From positions 85,877 through 149,876 of IMG/VR virus record IMGVR_UViG_3300027365_000009: 64,000 bases of DNA. One strand, given 5' to 3'. The translations under genes were made by a program, and so were the position numbers. Origin of the DNA: a virus. The notes under the pieces were generated by a model, which saw only the letters and a list, made by a program, of their open reading frames with translations, did not search any database and was not told where the DNA came from. This document shows, one piece after another, positions 1-8,976 of this stretch (position 1 is its first letter; each line of letters opens with the position of its first letter).

Positions 1-1367
1 AAGGGAAGCGAATTATCTCGTTCAAACTCATGATTCAATGGGTAGCGAAGTTCACCCACCACGGTGGTCTTTACGTAGCTTTTTACCGGAATCGAAGAAT
101 ACATGCCTGTCACGGGATAGCGTGTAATAAACGCATGGTTTTTGTACCACATCGAAAGGCCAGTGAGGTATATCAGTTCCACGTACGTGATGGGCCTCAC
201 CCACTGGGTGTCCCACCCCTCAGGGACTTCGTCGATACTCCGGAGGATACGATAGTTCTGTTCATCGTCTACATACACCAGCGCCAGGTAATGGCCTGCC
301 ACTTCCACATAACGGTGACGCTTGTCCACGACTTCTAAGTCGTTGATGACTTTCTCCAACCCTTCGTCTGTACTCCAACGATCCATGTCTTCGTTAGAGA
401 CCTCCACCCACACCCGCTGATAGGTCTTCGGGTCCACCAGCTCGACATTATTCGAGGTACTGGCAAAAATCTCTCCCACCAGGGAGGTTTTCAGGTGATA
501 GATCGTCTTGGGAAGTACTGCCTTGGCAGCCTGATAGAGACCGACTTGGCAGTCGTTAAACCGTGGTCGATTCGGAGCGTCAAGATCGGGCACCGACGTG
601 TCCATGGAGGAGATCACATTTCGGGTACCATTAAATACCCGTCGTGACGCCCAACGCCCCTGAATAAAACCTTTCTTACCAGAAATCAGATTTTCAATGT
701 ATTCATAGATCGCCTGTAGACGTAGAGTCAATACGAAACGCGTTCGATCGTACAGAGGGAGATCGCTTTTACCAATCTGGTCTGGAAGGTTACGGACGAG
801 CATAAGCACGTTTTGGTACAGCTCATTGATCTCATCCATGCTGACGCGGTTATCGCTGTCGATATCAGCGTCCCGGAGTCCCGCCGGCATTACCAACAAG
901 TGTTTCAGGGTGGCCTGTTGACGATACCGATTGATCAGCTCGACACGCATGTCCCGACTGGACGAACCTGTTTTCTTAGGGGACAGCTCCTCCCAGTGTG
1001 TCATGAAGAAAGCATACCCCGTCGCGCCATCCAGTTCAGTGGCGGCTTCAAAATCTTTTTCTTCGGGATTCCATTTGGCGTATTCTTGTCCTGAGAGAAT
1101 TCCTTTATAAAGACTTTTGAGTTTGATCAGTCGAGAGTACATGACGGGATGCAGGACAGCAATCTTTAGTGGGATGTACCCAAAGCGACGATCCCGGTCG
1201 GGGTCACCCACCCGACCAAACGTGACGGTGGAGAAGAGCCCATCATCATGGAAATTTCCACCCGGACCATCAAAGATGTCCAAACTGGTAATCGGACGAA
1301 GGCGTTGTAGCTGTTGTGGGGTGGGTGAGAGTAGGGATAAATTAAAAGGTACACTAACTGATTTCAT
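1..1367 (-). CDS. RNA polymerase beta'-like subunit, N-terminal part (cut by window edge)
   Basis: An open minus-strand frame runs from an ATG at 1367 off the left edge (455 codons visible). It carries beta' landmarks in the right order: DGLFSTVTFG then RFGYIPLKIAVLHP (residues about 42-74; compare DGLF..IFG and R.GHIEL..PV.H of bacterial beta'), LLVMPAGLRD followed by DEINELY (157-183; compare LPVLPPDLRP...DLNDLYRRV), SGKKGFIQ...SRRVFNGTRNVI (229-252; compare [23 protein letters not shown]), and ITRYPVTG (about 410; compare LNRAPTLHR). The N-terminal zinc-finger cysteines of cellular beta' are missing. The catalytic NADFDGD motif would lie beyond the edge or in another gene. In phiKZ relatives beta' is split into two chains, and the chain next to the giant SLT protein is a virion RNAP subunit (gp180, from memory); the same neighbour is seen here. 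AGGA lies about 8 bases upstream of the start. Confidence 0.87.
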   Translation of the reverse strand, partial: MKSVSVPFNLSLLSPTPQQLQRLRPITSLDIFDGPGGNFHDDGLFSTVTFGRVGDPDRDRRFGYIPLKIAVLHPVMYSRLIKLKSLYKGILSGQEYAKWNPEEKDFEAATELDGATGYAFFMTHWEELSPKKTGSSSRDMRVELINRYRQQATLKHLLVMPAGLRDADIDSDNRVSMDEINELYQNVLMLVRNLPDQIGKSDLPLYDRTRFVLTLRLQAIYEYIENLISGKKGFIQGRWASRRVFNGTRNVISSMDTSVPDLDAPNRPRFNDCQVGLYQAAKAVLPKTIYHLKTSLVGEIFASTSNNVELVDPKTYQRVWVEVSNEDMDRWSTDEGLEKVINDLEVVDKRHRYVEVAGHYLALVYVDDEQNYRILRSIDEVPEGWDTQWVRPITYVELIYLTGLSMWYKNHAFITRYPVTGMYSSIPVKSYVKTTVVGELRYPLNHEFERDNSLP

Positions 1368-1392
1368 AGTCTATCCTGTATAAAAGAATCGT

Positions 1393-1403
1393 CACAGTAT
1401 TAG
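1393..1403 (-). promoter_or_regulatory. Possible late-type promoter, weak match
   Basis: Read on the minus strand this is CTAATACTGTG, one base off the ACTATG-ending motif found in front of sheath, helicase, terminase and nrdJ. It lies about 26 bases upstream of the beta' start, inside the 94-bp divergent gap shared with the giant SLT gene. The single mismatch (TGTG for TATG) keeps confidence low. Confidence 0.3.
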
Positions 1404-1461
1404 GTAGAAGCGTGAAAGCGCTAGACGATATGACAGACTTCCTAGCGCCGGAGGATATTCC

Positions 1462-4400
1462 ATGGCGGATAAAAGAAAAGACCTCGAAGAAGAGAACCTG
1501 GATTTACGGATTCTTGACCTCGATGCGTTAGACGATGAATTTGATTTTGATCCCCCGAAAGACGATAAACCCGTTAAACGGTTTGCGGTCAATTTTAAGC
1601 GGGGGTTTTTACAGCAGACCAAATCAAAAGTCCTGCTGCGCAATTTCTTACGCAGTTCTCTACCGGATGGTTATTCCCGACTCTGGGCTGCGGGTGAGAG
1701 TGCGTTCTCTAGCGGTAAGTCCACGGCAGACGACGTCTTCCGGGAAACCGCGCCTGAGCTGGACAGCATTGCCCAAAAGATGGAAGAGGTCTTGCCGAAT
1801 ATTGAAGGCAGGACACCAAAGCGTCTTTATGGGCGTATTGAAAAGGGAGTAGGACGTTTCCGTCGGGCGACTCAGGATCAACAAGACTCAGGATTCTCGC
1901 GTCGCACCCAGGCGGATGACGATAACAGCGAACTTGCCGACGCACTGGATGCGCTTAATGAAACATCGCGTGCTGAAGGTGAACAGGCGTCATTAGAAGC
2001 TGAAGAAAGACGCGTCCGCGATAAGCTGGACGCGGGGCGCTTTGACGTTCTGACGCGCCAGATGGACCGCATCGGGACGGGCGTTGAGCATCAGGTTTCA
2101 TACCAAGACCAGATTCAGTACAAGTTCCAACGCAAGTCCTTAGAACTTCAATACCGTTCTTATTTCGCACTGCGCGACCTGCGTAAGTTTGCAGAAGTCG
2201 CCCAAGACACGCATGAGACGGCTTACAACGCCCTGGTTCACAACAGTGCGTTACCTGATCACCTCAAAATGACGAAAAGTCAGCGGGTGAGGTTTGGAAC
2301 TCAGGACAGCCTCGTCGGTGCCTTGGGTACCCAGATGGCGGCCTCATTGCCTGGGTTCTTGGCTTCCTACTACCCCACCATTATGGAGAATATCCGTAAG
2401 AGTGCGGTGCAGGGCATTCAAGCTGCGGGCGGTATGCTCTCTACCACTGACATGATGAGTGGGATGGGCGGCGACAGCGCCAGCACCGCCGGTCAGGTCG
2501 CCGGAGATGTCGCTGGGGGCTTTTTCCGCAATACCCTGGTGTCACGGGCTGCCATGATGGCCAAGCCTGGTATGGAGCGTTTAGGGGACAAGCTGGGTGG
2601 TGGGCATCACGTAGTGTCCTATTTCCTGAATAACCTCCCCGCATTACTGCAGGAGTACACTCAGGATCACTCCCACTCCACCGGGTTCCGTGGCGTTATC
2701 CAACGGATGGTGCGTGCTATTGTCCCGTCCTATTACCAGGACGATACTTTAGAGGACGGTTCCTTTCAGACCATTGATCGACAAGCGGCCTTTAACCAGC
2801 TGACACAACGTTCCATCGTTGAGGTCATCCCCGGATACCTGTCGCGCCTCCTGCAAGAAACCCGGATGATTCGCACCGGAAGTGACGACGTCGAACGTGA
2901 AGTGTGGGATGTCACCACTGGTCAGTTCACTGGTTATAAAGCGGCGAGAAAAGCCCTTCAGGGTCGTGTCATTAATGAGGCCCAGCGCCGCAACATTGAT
3001 GCCACCCTTAATCAAACCGTCGAGAACTTTGATCCGGATGGCTACCTGTCCGACACGGCACGTGCTGTCCTGAAAGAACGGATGATGCGGGAAGCCTCCC
3101 GTAATGACCGTTTTGATCCCAACACCTATGCGTCGGGTGAAGGTTATGGGGAGGAGGTCGATGACGCCACCCTGAAGGAACTGACGTCGTTCTTTAAGGC
3201 CCAGTTCGATTTTGACGACCAAGGCAGTATGGTAGAGGACGCCGAAAACCGTCGGCGCCGTAATGCCTTTTCGGACGCCTTCCTGGAAGTACGTAATACC
3301 ATCCCCGACCCACGCGCAGAGATTCAGCGGATTTCAGGGGTGGGGATGCAAGAGATCCTCCACGACCTGGGACTGATGACCAGTGATTACGGTCGTAACC
3401 GGGTGAACTACGATCGTGTGTGGGATCTGTATCGTGGCGATGGTCCTTCAACGCCCAACCGTAGCGGTCCGCGTCCTGAGGGACCGATCCCCCGTACCCA
3501 AATCAAGACCGGGTATGACGAGAACGTTACCTTTAAAGAGTCTGTCCAACGGGCTAAAGAGGCGGCCAAGGAGAATCTGCGGTTCAAACGCCTGAAAATT
3601 GAACTGCCTAAGTTCGATGACGCGCTTATCAAGCGTCTACCTGAATTGGATGGGAAAACCCTCGCCAAAGTGGTGGAGTGGCGGCCTGAGCTGCTCGATG
3701 CATTAAAACGTATCGATGGGGATATTGAACTCCGCCTTGCTCCCCATATTGAGAAATTACGCCAACGGGGCAAACCGAAGAAACTGGATCGTGAGACCGC
3801 TGAAGCCCTGTGGACACTCGTATCAGAAAAATCCCGGCATGAGTGGGATGATGTAAAAGCTAAGGCCAAAAAGCACTACGATCAAGCGGAAGAGGCCACA
3901 CGGGATTGGCGGATTAATACCGCAAGCGATGTCCACGAAACCGTAGAGAAAGCCAAGAAAACCTGGGAAGGTGTTGACAAAGACCCTGAGTCTTGGAAAG
4001 AGAAGGCGGCCAAGAAAACTCAAGAAGAGAAACAGCGACTTAAGGAGACTTGGGAAAAGACCCGTACTGCAACTGAGGAGCAAACCGAGCAGCTCAAAGA
4101 GCAAGTTCGGGAACACACCGATCCGATGGTTGAGCAAACGCGTGAGAATGCGAATCGCTGGCGCGAAGAAGCCAGTCGTCGTTCGGAAAATATCCGTGAA
4201 CAGTTCGCCCAACGGGTACGGGATCCACTCCATACACCCAGCGATGAAACGACCCCCGGTTATGGTCAAACCGAATACGATCAATACGTCGATGGTATTC
4301 AGCGTATAGCAGAGCGGCAAGCGGAGACGTCCGATAACATCTTTACCCTGCTACGTGAAGAAATGCAGCGTGGCTTCAAGGTAAGGGAGCTTCCGGAACT

Positions 4401-7400
4401 AACGTTTGCCGATCAGGATGGTAACGCCACCAAAGCGAAAGGTAAGGCCAAACCTGAGAAGAAATGGTCATCCATCCTGAAACGGGGAGCTGATGGTATT
4501 GCGGGGTACTATAAGAACCTATTCCCGGGCATCGGTAAGGGGATGGGTGGTCTCGTTTCAGGTATGGGACGTGGTACGGGTGCTGTGTTCAGTGGAATGG
4601 GACGTGCTGTCGGCCGCATGATTGGCGGTAAAGAGGACGAGGTATTGCCTGATATCTACGTCAAGGCCCGTCCTGACACGCCTGTTCTGCTAGCACGTGA
4701 CATTAAAACCGGGCGTTATATTGACGCCAACACCAACACCGTTATCAAAAGTATTGATGACATCACCGGTGGGGTGTGGGATACCGTTGAAGAACGCATC
4801 GCCATCACCCATACTGAGTTTGAAGAGGGCCTTTTCACACGAGGAGGCGAGAAAATTAAAACTACTCGGGGCCCTGGGATTTTGGGTACCTTGGGGAGTT
4901 TTTATAACAACGCTTACCTCAAGCCCACCCTCTTTGCGGCAAAACAGCTCCCCAATTTAGGGAATGTGGCCAAAGACATGATCTTCTCCGAACGGGATGC
5001 GTATATTCCCGGGGAGAAAGAACCTCGGATTCGGGCGAACCTACTGAAAAAGGGGATTTATTTCGACCAAGCCACAGGTGATCCCATCACCCGCTATAAG
5101 GACATTTCGGGCACCGTGGTGGATGCCAACAACAACGTCGTTGTCAATGCTGCCGAAATCCCTCACCTGGTTGGTTATGACGGACGTCCTCTTGAGACAG
5201 CCGGTACTAAGCTAGGTGGGGTAGCCAAAGCCATCGGTGGGGCGTATGTGGGGGCCCTTAAAGCAGGATGGCACGCTACGAAATCGGTAGCGAAAGGTGC
5301 TTTTGATCTAGGCAAAGCGGTTTCGGATCGTGTGATTGGCATGATTCGTGGCAAGCGAGGGAAGCGTGATGAAGAATCCATGTCCCGTGAAGGTCAGATA
5401 ATCTCCATTCTGGGGGGTATTTACGACCTGCTCGATCAGCGTCTTCCTCAGAACCAAAACTTCCGTAAAGGGTCATGGCAGGAAGAACTTGCCAAACGAG
5501 CTGAAGAACGGGAAGAGGAGAAAGACTTCAAGGAAGAACAAGAGTGGCGAGAAGAAGGTATCTTCGGAAGAATTGGTCGTCGTCTAGGTGGTCTACTGGG
5601 AATGTACCAGGACCGTCAGGATACCCTCGATGAGATCGCCGAAAACACCGAAGACATGGACGATGGTGGGACTGACATACTCGCGACAGGTGGCGGAGAC
5701 GGTCCTGATGGCCGACGGCGTCCTGGTCGCACCCGACGTACCCCTAAGAAGCCTGCACCAAAAGGGTTTTGGCGTAAAGCCGCTCATTACGGCGGTAAAG
5801 GTTTCCGTAGTGTGGGTCGCGGTGCAGCGTCACTTGGACGCGGTGCCCTGAACCTGATGGGTATGGGAGGTCTCGCCAATCCGATCGGTCGTGCCGCCGG
5901 TGGTCTCGGTAAGGGTATGGCCTGGGCCGGTAAGGGTCTGTTCGGTGTTGGGGGCATGCTTGTCCGCGGTGGAGCAATGGCCGCCACGGGCTTGGTCAGT
6001 ATGTTGGGCGCCCCCGTGGTGCTCGCCGGTACTGCTGTCGCCGGTGCTGCGGCTGGCGGTTTTTGGTTGTGGAACCGCCACAAGAAGACGGCCGGTAAGT
6101 TCCGGCAGTTGCGTCTCGCTCAGTATGGTTTCCCCGAAGATGGTGGGTTACAGCGCCGGGTGGTTGCCCTGGAAAACCGCCTGGATGAGGTCACCCAACG
6201 CAATGAAGGTTCTGAGCCCACGCTGAACTTACCGGAAATCGACCCATTAGAGTTAATTGAAATAATGGGCATTTCAGAGGACGATGAACCCGCCCTTCTC
6301 GCCTTGGGGGATTGGTTTGCCAACCGGATGCTTCCCGTTTATCGCAAGTACCAGCAAGTGATGATGACCCACTTCCCCGATACCCCCTTGGGGGAATTGG
6401 ATGACGTGGTGGATCATGATACCGCAGGTGATATTCTGCGCATGGTCTCATTTAGCGACGGTGGGAGTAGTCCTTACCAAGTGCGTGCTAATCCCTTCGA
6501 TCCCGAGACCCCACTGCCGGATGTCACATCCATTATTGAAGAACGTAAGGAGGCAATTCGTAAGGAGTATGATACCCCGGAAGCGGTACGTGACGCTTCC
6601 CGTGCAACCACCGCAGGGGCGGGAAGTACCGCGGCAATCATGACGTCAGTTAATCATGCCGTCGTACAAGCCCGTGAACGTGAGCGACGCAATAGACAGG
6701 CTGAACAGCAAGGAGGGCGTCAGGTATTTGGTAACGTGGGAGCTACTGCTGCGTTAGCGGTTGCGGGCGCTACTAACGTTACTGAACTGGCGAGTCGCCG
6801 CGCGGCGATCCCCGAGTACCGTCGCATGACCGGTAGTAACCTCACGGCCCTTCAAGCCATGCGGGTGCGGGGGTATGGCCTAGTTGACCTTAACCGGTCA
6901 AAGGTCATTGCGCTACTGACCCTTGAGGATACGGTAGTCCCTTACTTAACGTTCAGTGGGGATGGGACAGTTGCCTTTGAGGGGAGTATCAATGATGTTT
7001 TCCGTGAGGTTGCGCCCCTCTTTGGTCTATCGTTGTACGGGTCATCCACAGGGGACGAAACACGAACCGACAAGGAAAAGTTCCGTTTGTGGTTTAGGAG
7101 TCGCTTTTTGAGTGTCTTCCTCACCTACGTCAGTGCAATCCGGCAGATTGACGAAAACGTCGGTATCCCGAACGCGGAGCGTCGATTGGATGACATTGGT
7201 AAACTGGACGTCGGAAAGAGCCTGTACTCCGCCACCTGGGAATCGCGGGAGTCGGGTACCATGTCGGTTTGGGAAGTTCCATGGTTGATCTTTGATCAGC
7301 CCGCGGCCTTCTCTGCCAAGGAATTGGCGAAGATGGAGTTGATGGTATTGGAACAGGCAGTGAGTGGCGAAACCGTAGGGACAGCCGCACAAAGTGCAGA

Positions 7401-8922
7401 GCAGGCACGTCAACAGGCCCAAGGGAATGTAGCGCTGTCGGCATCGGCAATCAATTCTGCACTCCAAGTCGCTAACAGTGGAACGTCATCTCTCGCCTCA
7501 CGTCATCTCCAAGCCTCACGAACTGCAGTGCAACGGGCACAGAACCGTTGGGGAACCGCAGGAGTCGAACCCCCTCGGCGGCCCGGTGGTACCGCTGGCG
7601 CGTTAGGAAATACGTTCTCCGGTATTGTCCAAGGAAATGGAGGGCAGTGGGAGGAGGTCCCCATGCCGCGCGCTAATAAATCCAAGGAAGCCGCGTTACC
7701 GACACTTCAGGCGGTAGAAGCCATGACGGGTGTTGATGCCAACCTTCTCATGACGTTCGCCTCGATTGAGTCGGCGTTTGATTACACGGTAAAGGCACCG
7801 ACTTCATCCGCCACTGGGTGGTTCCAGTTCATTGACGCCACCTGGGATGGCATGATCGAACAACATGCCGACAAATATGGGATTCCTCATACCGGCATGA
7901 CCAAGAATGCCATTCGGGAAATGCGTAAGGACCCCCGTATAAACGCCTTGATGGGGGCGGAGTTCTTGAAAGGGAACTACAAGTACCTGGAACGAAAATT
8001 GGGACGCAAACCCACCGATACCGACCTCTACCTGGCGCACTTCTTTGGTGCAGGCACCGCATACAAGTTCTTGAAGGCGGACCAGAACGCTGTTGCGGCA
8101 AATCTGTTCCGTTCTCAAGCGAACTCTAACCGGAATATTTTCTACCGGGGCGGTCAGCCACGCACCATTGCTGAAGTGTATCAGGTCATGGACGAGAAAG
8201 TGTCGGGACATCGGTTTGGTGGAACCAGCGCCTCTCGTACAGTGGATATGGATGAACCTGATCCGGTGTCGGTTCCGGAAGGGGCGTCCATGGAAGCGGC
8301 GAATGATCCCGAAGCAGGGGATGCGGGGATTATTGAAGAGGGCGGTCGTGAGATGATCCAGCTGGCGCCAGAAGGGGTTAACAATCACCTTCAGGGTGTG
8401 GATAACCCCATGCTGACAGAAGGGCAACGAAATGCCCATCGGCGGCGGCAATCGACCAGTAGTCGCGTTGGGTCAACCATCAATCCAGCAAACGCCGCAG
8501 TGGCGGGCGCTGGCTTGGGTGGACCACTAGGTCAAAACGCCACACCACCGACTGGGGGTAGATTCTACGGGGCGATCGACTCCGATCCTCAGGATGACCC
8601 CGTGGTGCGTCAGCGGGAACGCCAACGCCAACAGGCGGAGGTGGCAGATCTCCAACAGCGCGAGCTTGCCGATCGAGATCGGGAAACCAACCGGAATGTG
8701 GGTCGTGTTCTCAGTCGCCAACTGGAAGTCCAGCAAACGATGGCGGATTACCTTAAAGCTATCGCGGAGAATATTACAGGTGGGGCGCGGGAATCCACGA
8801 CGACGGAACGTCAGGACGACCGTCAGAATCGCAATGATTCCAGTCGGCCCCCTGAACCGCGTGGGGGTGAACGACGTCAGCATCACGTACCGCCCATCAA
8901 CATGAGACGGAATTCTCCGTAA
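1462..8922 (+). CDS. Giant virion protein with C-terminal SLT lytic transglycosylase domain (phiKZ gp181-like)
   Basis: The protein has 2486 residues. The start ATG follows CGGAGGA at good spacing. Residues about 793-933 are a highly charged, probably coiled-coil stretch. Residues about 1440-1540 are Gly/Ala-rich and end in a hydrophobic segment (MLGAPVVLAGTAVAGAAAGG) that could insert in a membrane. Residues about 2090-2210 form an SLT (goose-lysozyme-like) fold with catalytic-type Glu in FASIES (E2103), then ATGWFQF and LAHFFGAG. The C-terminus (2370-2430) is rich in Gln/Arg/Glu and probably helical. The size, the SLT domain and the position beside an RNAP beta' gene match phiKZ gp181, a virion protein thought to open peptidoglycan during DNA entry. 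A tape-measure-like role is possible but not shown. Confidence 0.85.
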   Translation: MADKRKDLEEENLDLRILDLDALDDEFDFDPPKDDKPVKRFAVNFKRGFLQQTKSKVLLRNFLRSSLPDGYSRLWAAGESAFSSGKSTADDVFRETAPELDSIAQKMEEVLPNIEGRTPKRLYGRIEKGVGRFRRATQDQQDSGFSRRTQADDDNSELADALDALNETSRAEGEQASLEAEERRVRDKLDAGRFDVLTRQMDRIGTGVEHQVSYQDQIQYKFQRKSLELQYRSYFALRDLRKFAEVAQDTHETAYNALVHNSALPDHLKMTKSQRVRFGTQDSLVGALGTQMAASLPGFLASYYPTIMENIRKSAVQGIQAAGGMLSTTDMMSGMGGDSASTAGQVAGDVAGGFFRNTLVSRAAMMAKPGMERLGDKLGGGHHVVSYFLNNLPALLQEYTQDHSHSTGFRGVIQRMVRAIVPSYYQDDTLEDGSFQTIDRQAAFNQLTQRSIVEVIPGYLSRLLQETRMIRTGSDDVEREVWDVTTGQFTGYKAARKALQGRVINEAQRRNIDATLNQTVENFDPDGYLSDTARAVLKERMMREASRNDRFDPNTYASGEGYGEEVDDATLKELTSFFKAQFDFDDQGSMVEDAENRRRRNAFSDAFLEVRNTIPDPRAEIQRISGVGMQEILHDLGLMTSDYGRNRVNYDRVWDLYRGDGPSTPNRSGPRPEGPIPRTQIKTGYDENVTFKESVQRAKEAAKENLRFKRLKIELPKFDDALIKRLPELDGKTLAKVVEWRPELLDALKRIDGDIELRLAPHIEKLRQRGKPKKLDRETAEALWTLVSEKSRHEWDDVKAKAKKHYDQAEEATRDWRINTASDVHETVEKAKKTWEGVDKDPESWKEKAAKKTQEEKQRLKETWEKTRTATEEQTEQLKEQVREHTDPMVEQTRENANRWREEASRRSENIREQFAQRVRDPLHTPSDETTPGYGQTEYDQYVDGIQRIAERQAETSDNIFTLLREEMQRGFKVRELPELTFADQDGNATKAKGKAKPEKKWSSILKRGADGIAGYYKNLFPGIGKGMGGLVSGMGRGTGAVFSGMGRAVGRMIGGKEDEVLPDIYVKARPDTPVLLARDIKTGRYIDANTNTVIKSIDDITGGVWDTVEERIAITHTEFEEGLFTRGGEKIKTTRGPGILGTLGSFYNNAYLKPTLFAAKQLPNLGNVAKDMIFSERDAYIPGEKEPRIRANLLKKGIYFDQATGDPITRYKDISGTVVDANNNVVVNAAEIPHLVGYDGRPLETAGTKLGGVAKAIGGAYVGALKAGWHATKSVAKGAFDLGKAVSDRVIGMIRGKRGKRDEESMSREGQIISILGGIYDLLDQRLPQNQNFRKGSWQEELAKRAEEREEEKDFKEEQEWREEGIFGRIGRRLGGLLGMYQDRQDTLDEIAENTEDMDDGGTDILATGGGDGPDGRRRPGRTRRTPKKPAPKGFWRKAAHYGGKGFRSVGRGAASLGRGALNLMGMGGLANPIGRAAGGLGKGMAWAGKGLFGVGGMLVRGGAMAATGLVSMLGAPVVLAGTAVAGAAAGGFWLWNRHKKTAGKFRQLRLAQYGFPEDGGLQRRVVALENRLDEVTQRNEGSEPTLNLPEIDPLELIEIMGISEDDEPALLALGDWFANRMLPVYRKYQQVMMTHFPDTPLGELDDVVDHDTAGDILRMVSFSDGGSSPYQVRANPFDPETPLPDVTSIIEERKEAIRKEYDTPEAVRDASRATTAGAGSTAAIMTSVNHAVVQARERERRNRQAEQQGGRQVFGNVGATAALAVAGATNVTELASRRAAIPEYRRMTGSNLTALQAMRVRGYGLVDLNRSKVIALLTLEDTVVPYLTFSGDGTVAFEGSINDVFREVAPLFGLSLYGSSTGDETRTDKEKFRLWFRSRFLSVFLTYVSAIRQIDENVGIPNAERRLDDIGKLDVGKSLYSATWESRESGTMSVWEVPWLIFDQPAAFSAKELAKMELMVLEQAVSGETVGTAAQSAEQARQQAQGNVALSASAINSALQVANSGTSSLASRHLQASRTAVQRAQNRWGTAGVEPPRRPGGTAGALGNTFSGIVQGNGGQWEEVPMPRANKSKEAALPTLQAVEAMTGVDANLLMTFASIESAFDYTVKAPTSSATGWFQFIDATWDGMIEQHADKYGIPHTGMTKNAIREMRKDPRINALMGAEFLKGNYKYLERKLGRKPTDTDLYLAHFFGAGTAYKFLKADQNAVAANLFRSQANSNRNIFYRGGQPRTIAEVYQVMDEKVSGHRFGGTSASRTVDMDEPDPVSVPEGASMEAANDPEAGDAGIIEEGGREMIQLAPEGVNNHLQGVDNPMLTEGQRNAHRRRQSTSSRVGSTINPANAAVAGAGLGGPLGQNATPPTGGRFYGAIDSDPQDDPVVRQRERQRQQAEVADLQQRELADRDRETNRNVGRVLSRQLEVQQTMADYLKAIAENITGGARESTTTERQDDRQNRNDSSRPPEPRGGERRQHHVPPINMRRNSP

Positions 8923-8934
8923 CGGTATGACCTA

Positions 8935-8964
8935 GGGCCTCCTAGTGAGGCCCTTTTCTTTTTT
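8935..8964 (+). terminator. Rho-independent terminator after the giant SLT gene
   Basis: Stem GGGCCTC / GAGGCCC with loop CTAGT, followed by a T-rich tract. It sits 12 bases after the stop codon and 13 bases before the next start, so the downstream virion gene depends on readthrough or its own promoter. Confidence 0.85.
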
Positions 8965-8976
8965 CCGGAGGTAATT

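Noticed and set aside
7804-8451. 215-codon open frame on the minus strand opposite the SLT domain
   Set aside because: Shadow of the giant virion gene; the plus frame encodes a conserved SLT domain there.
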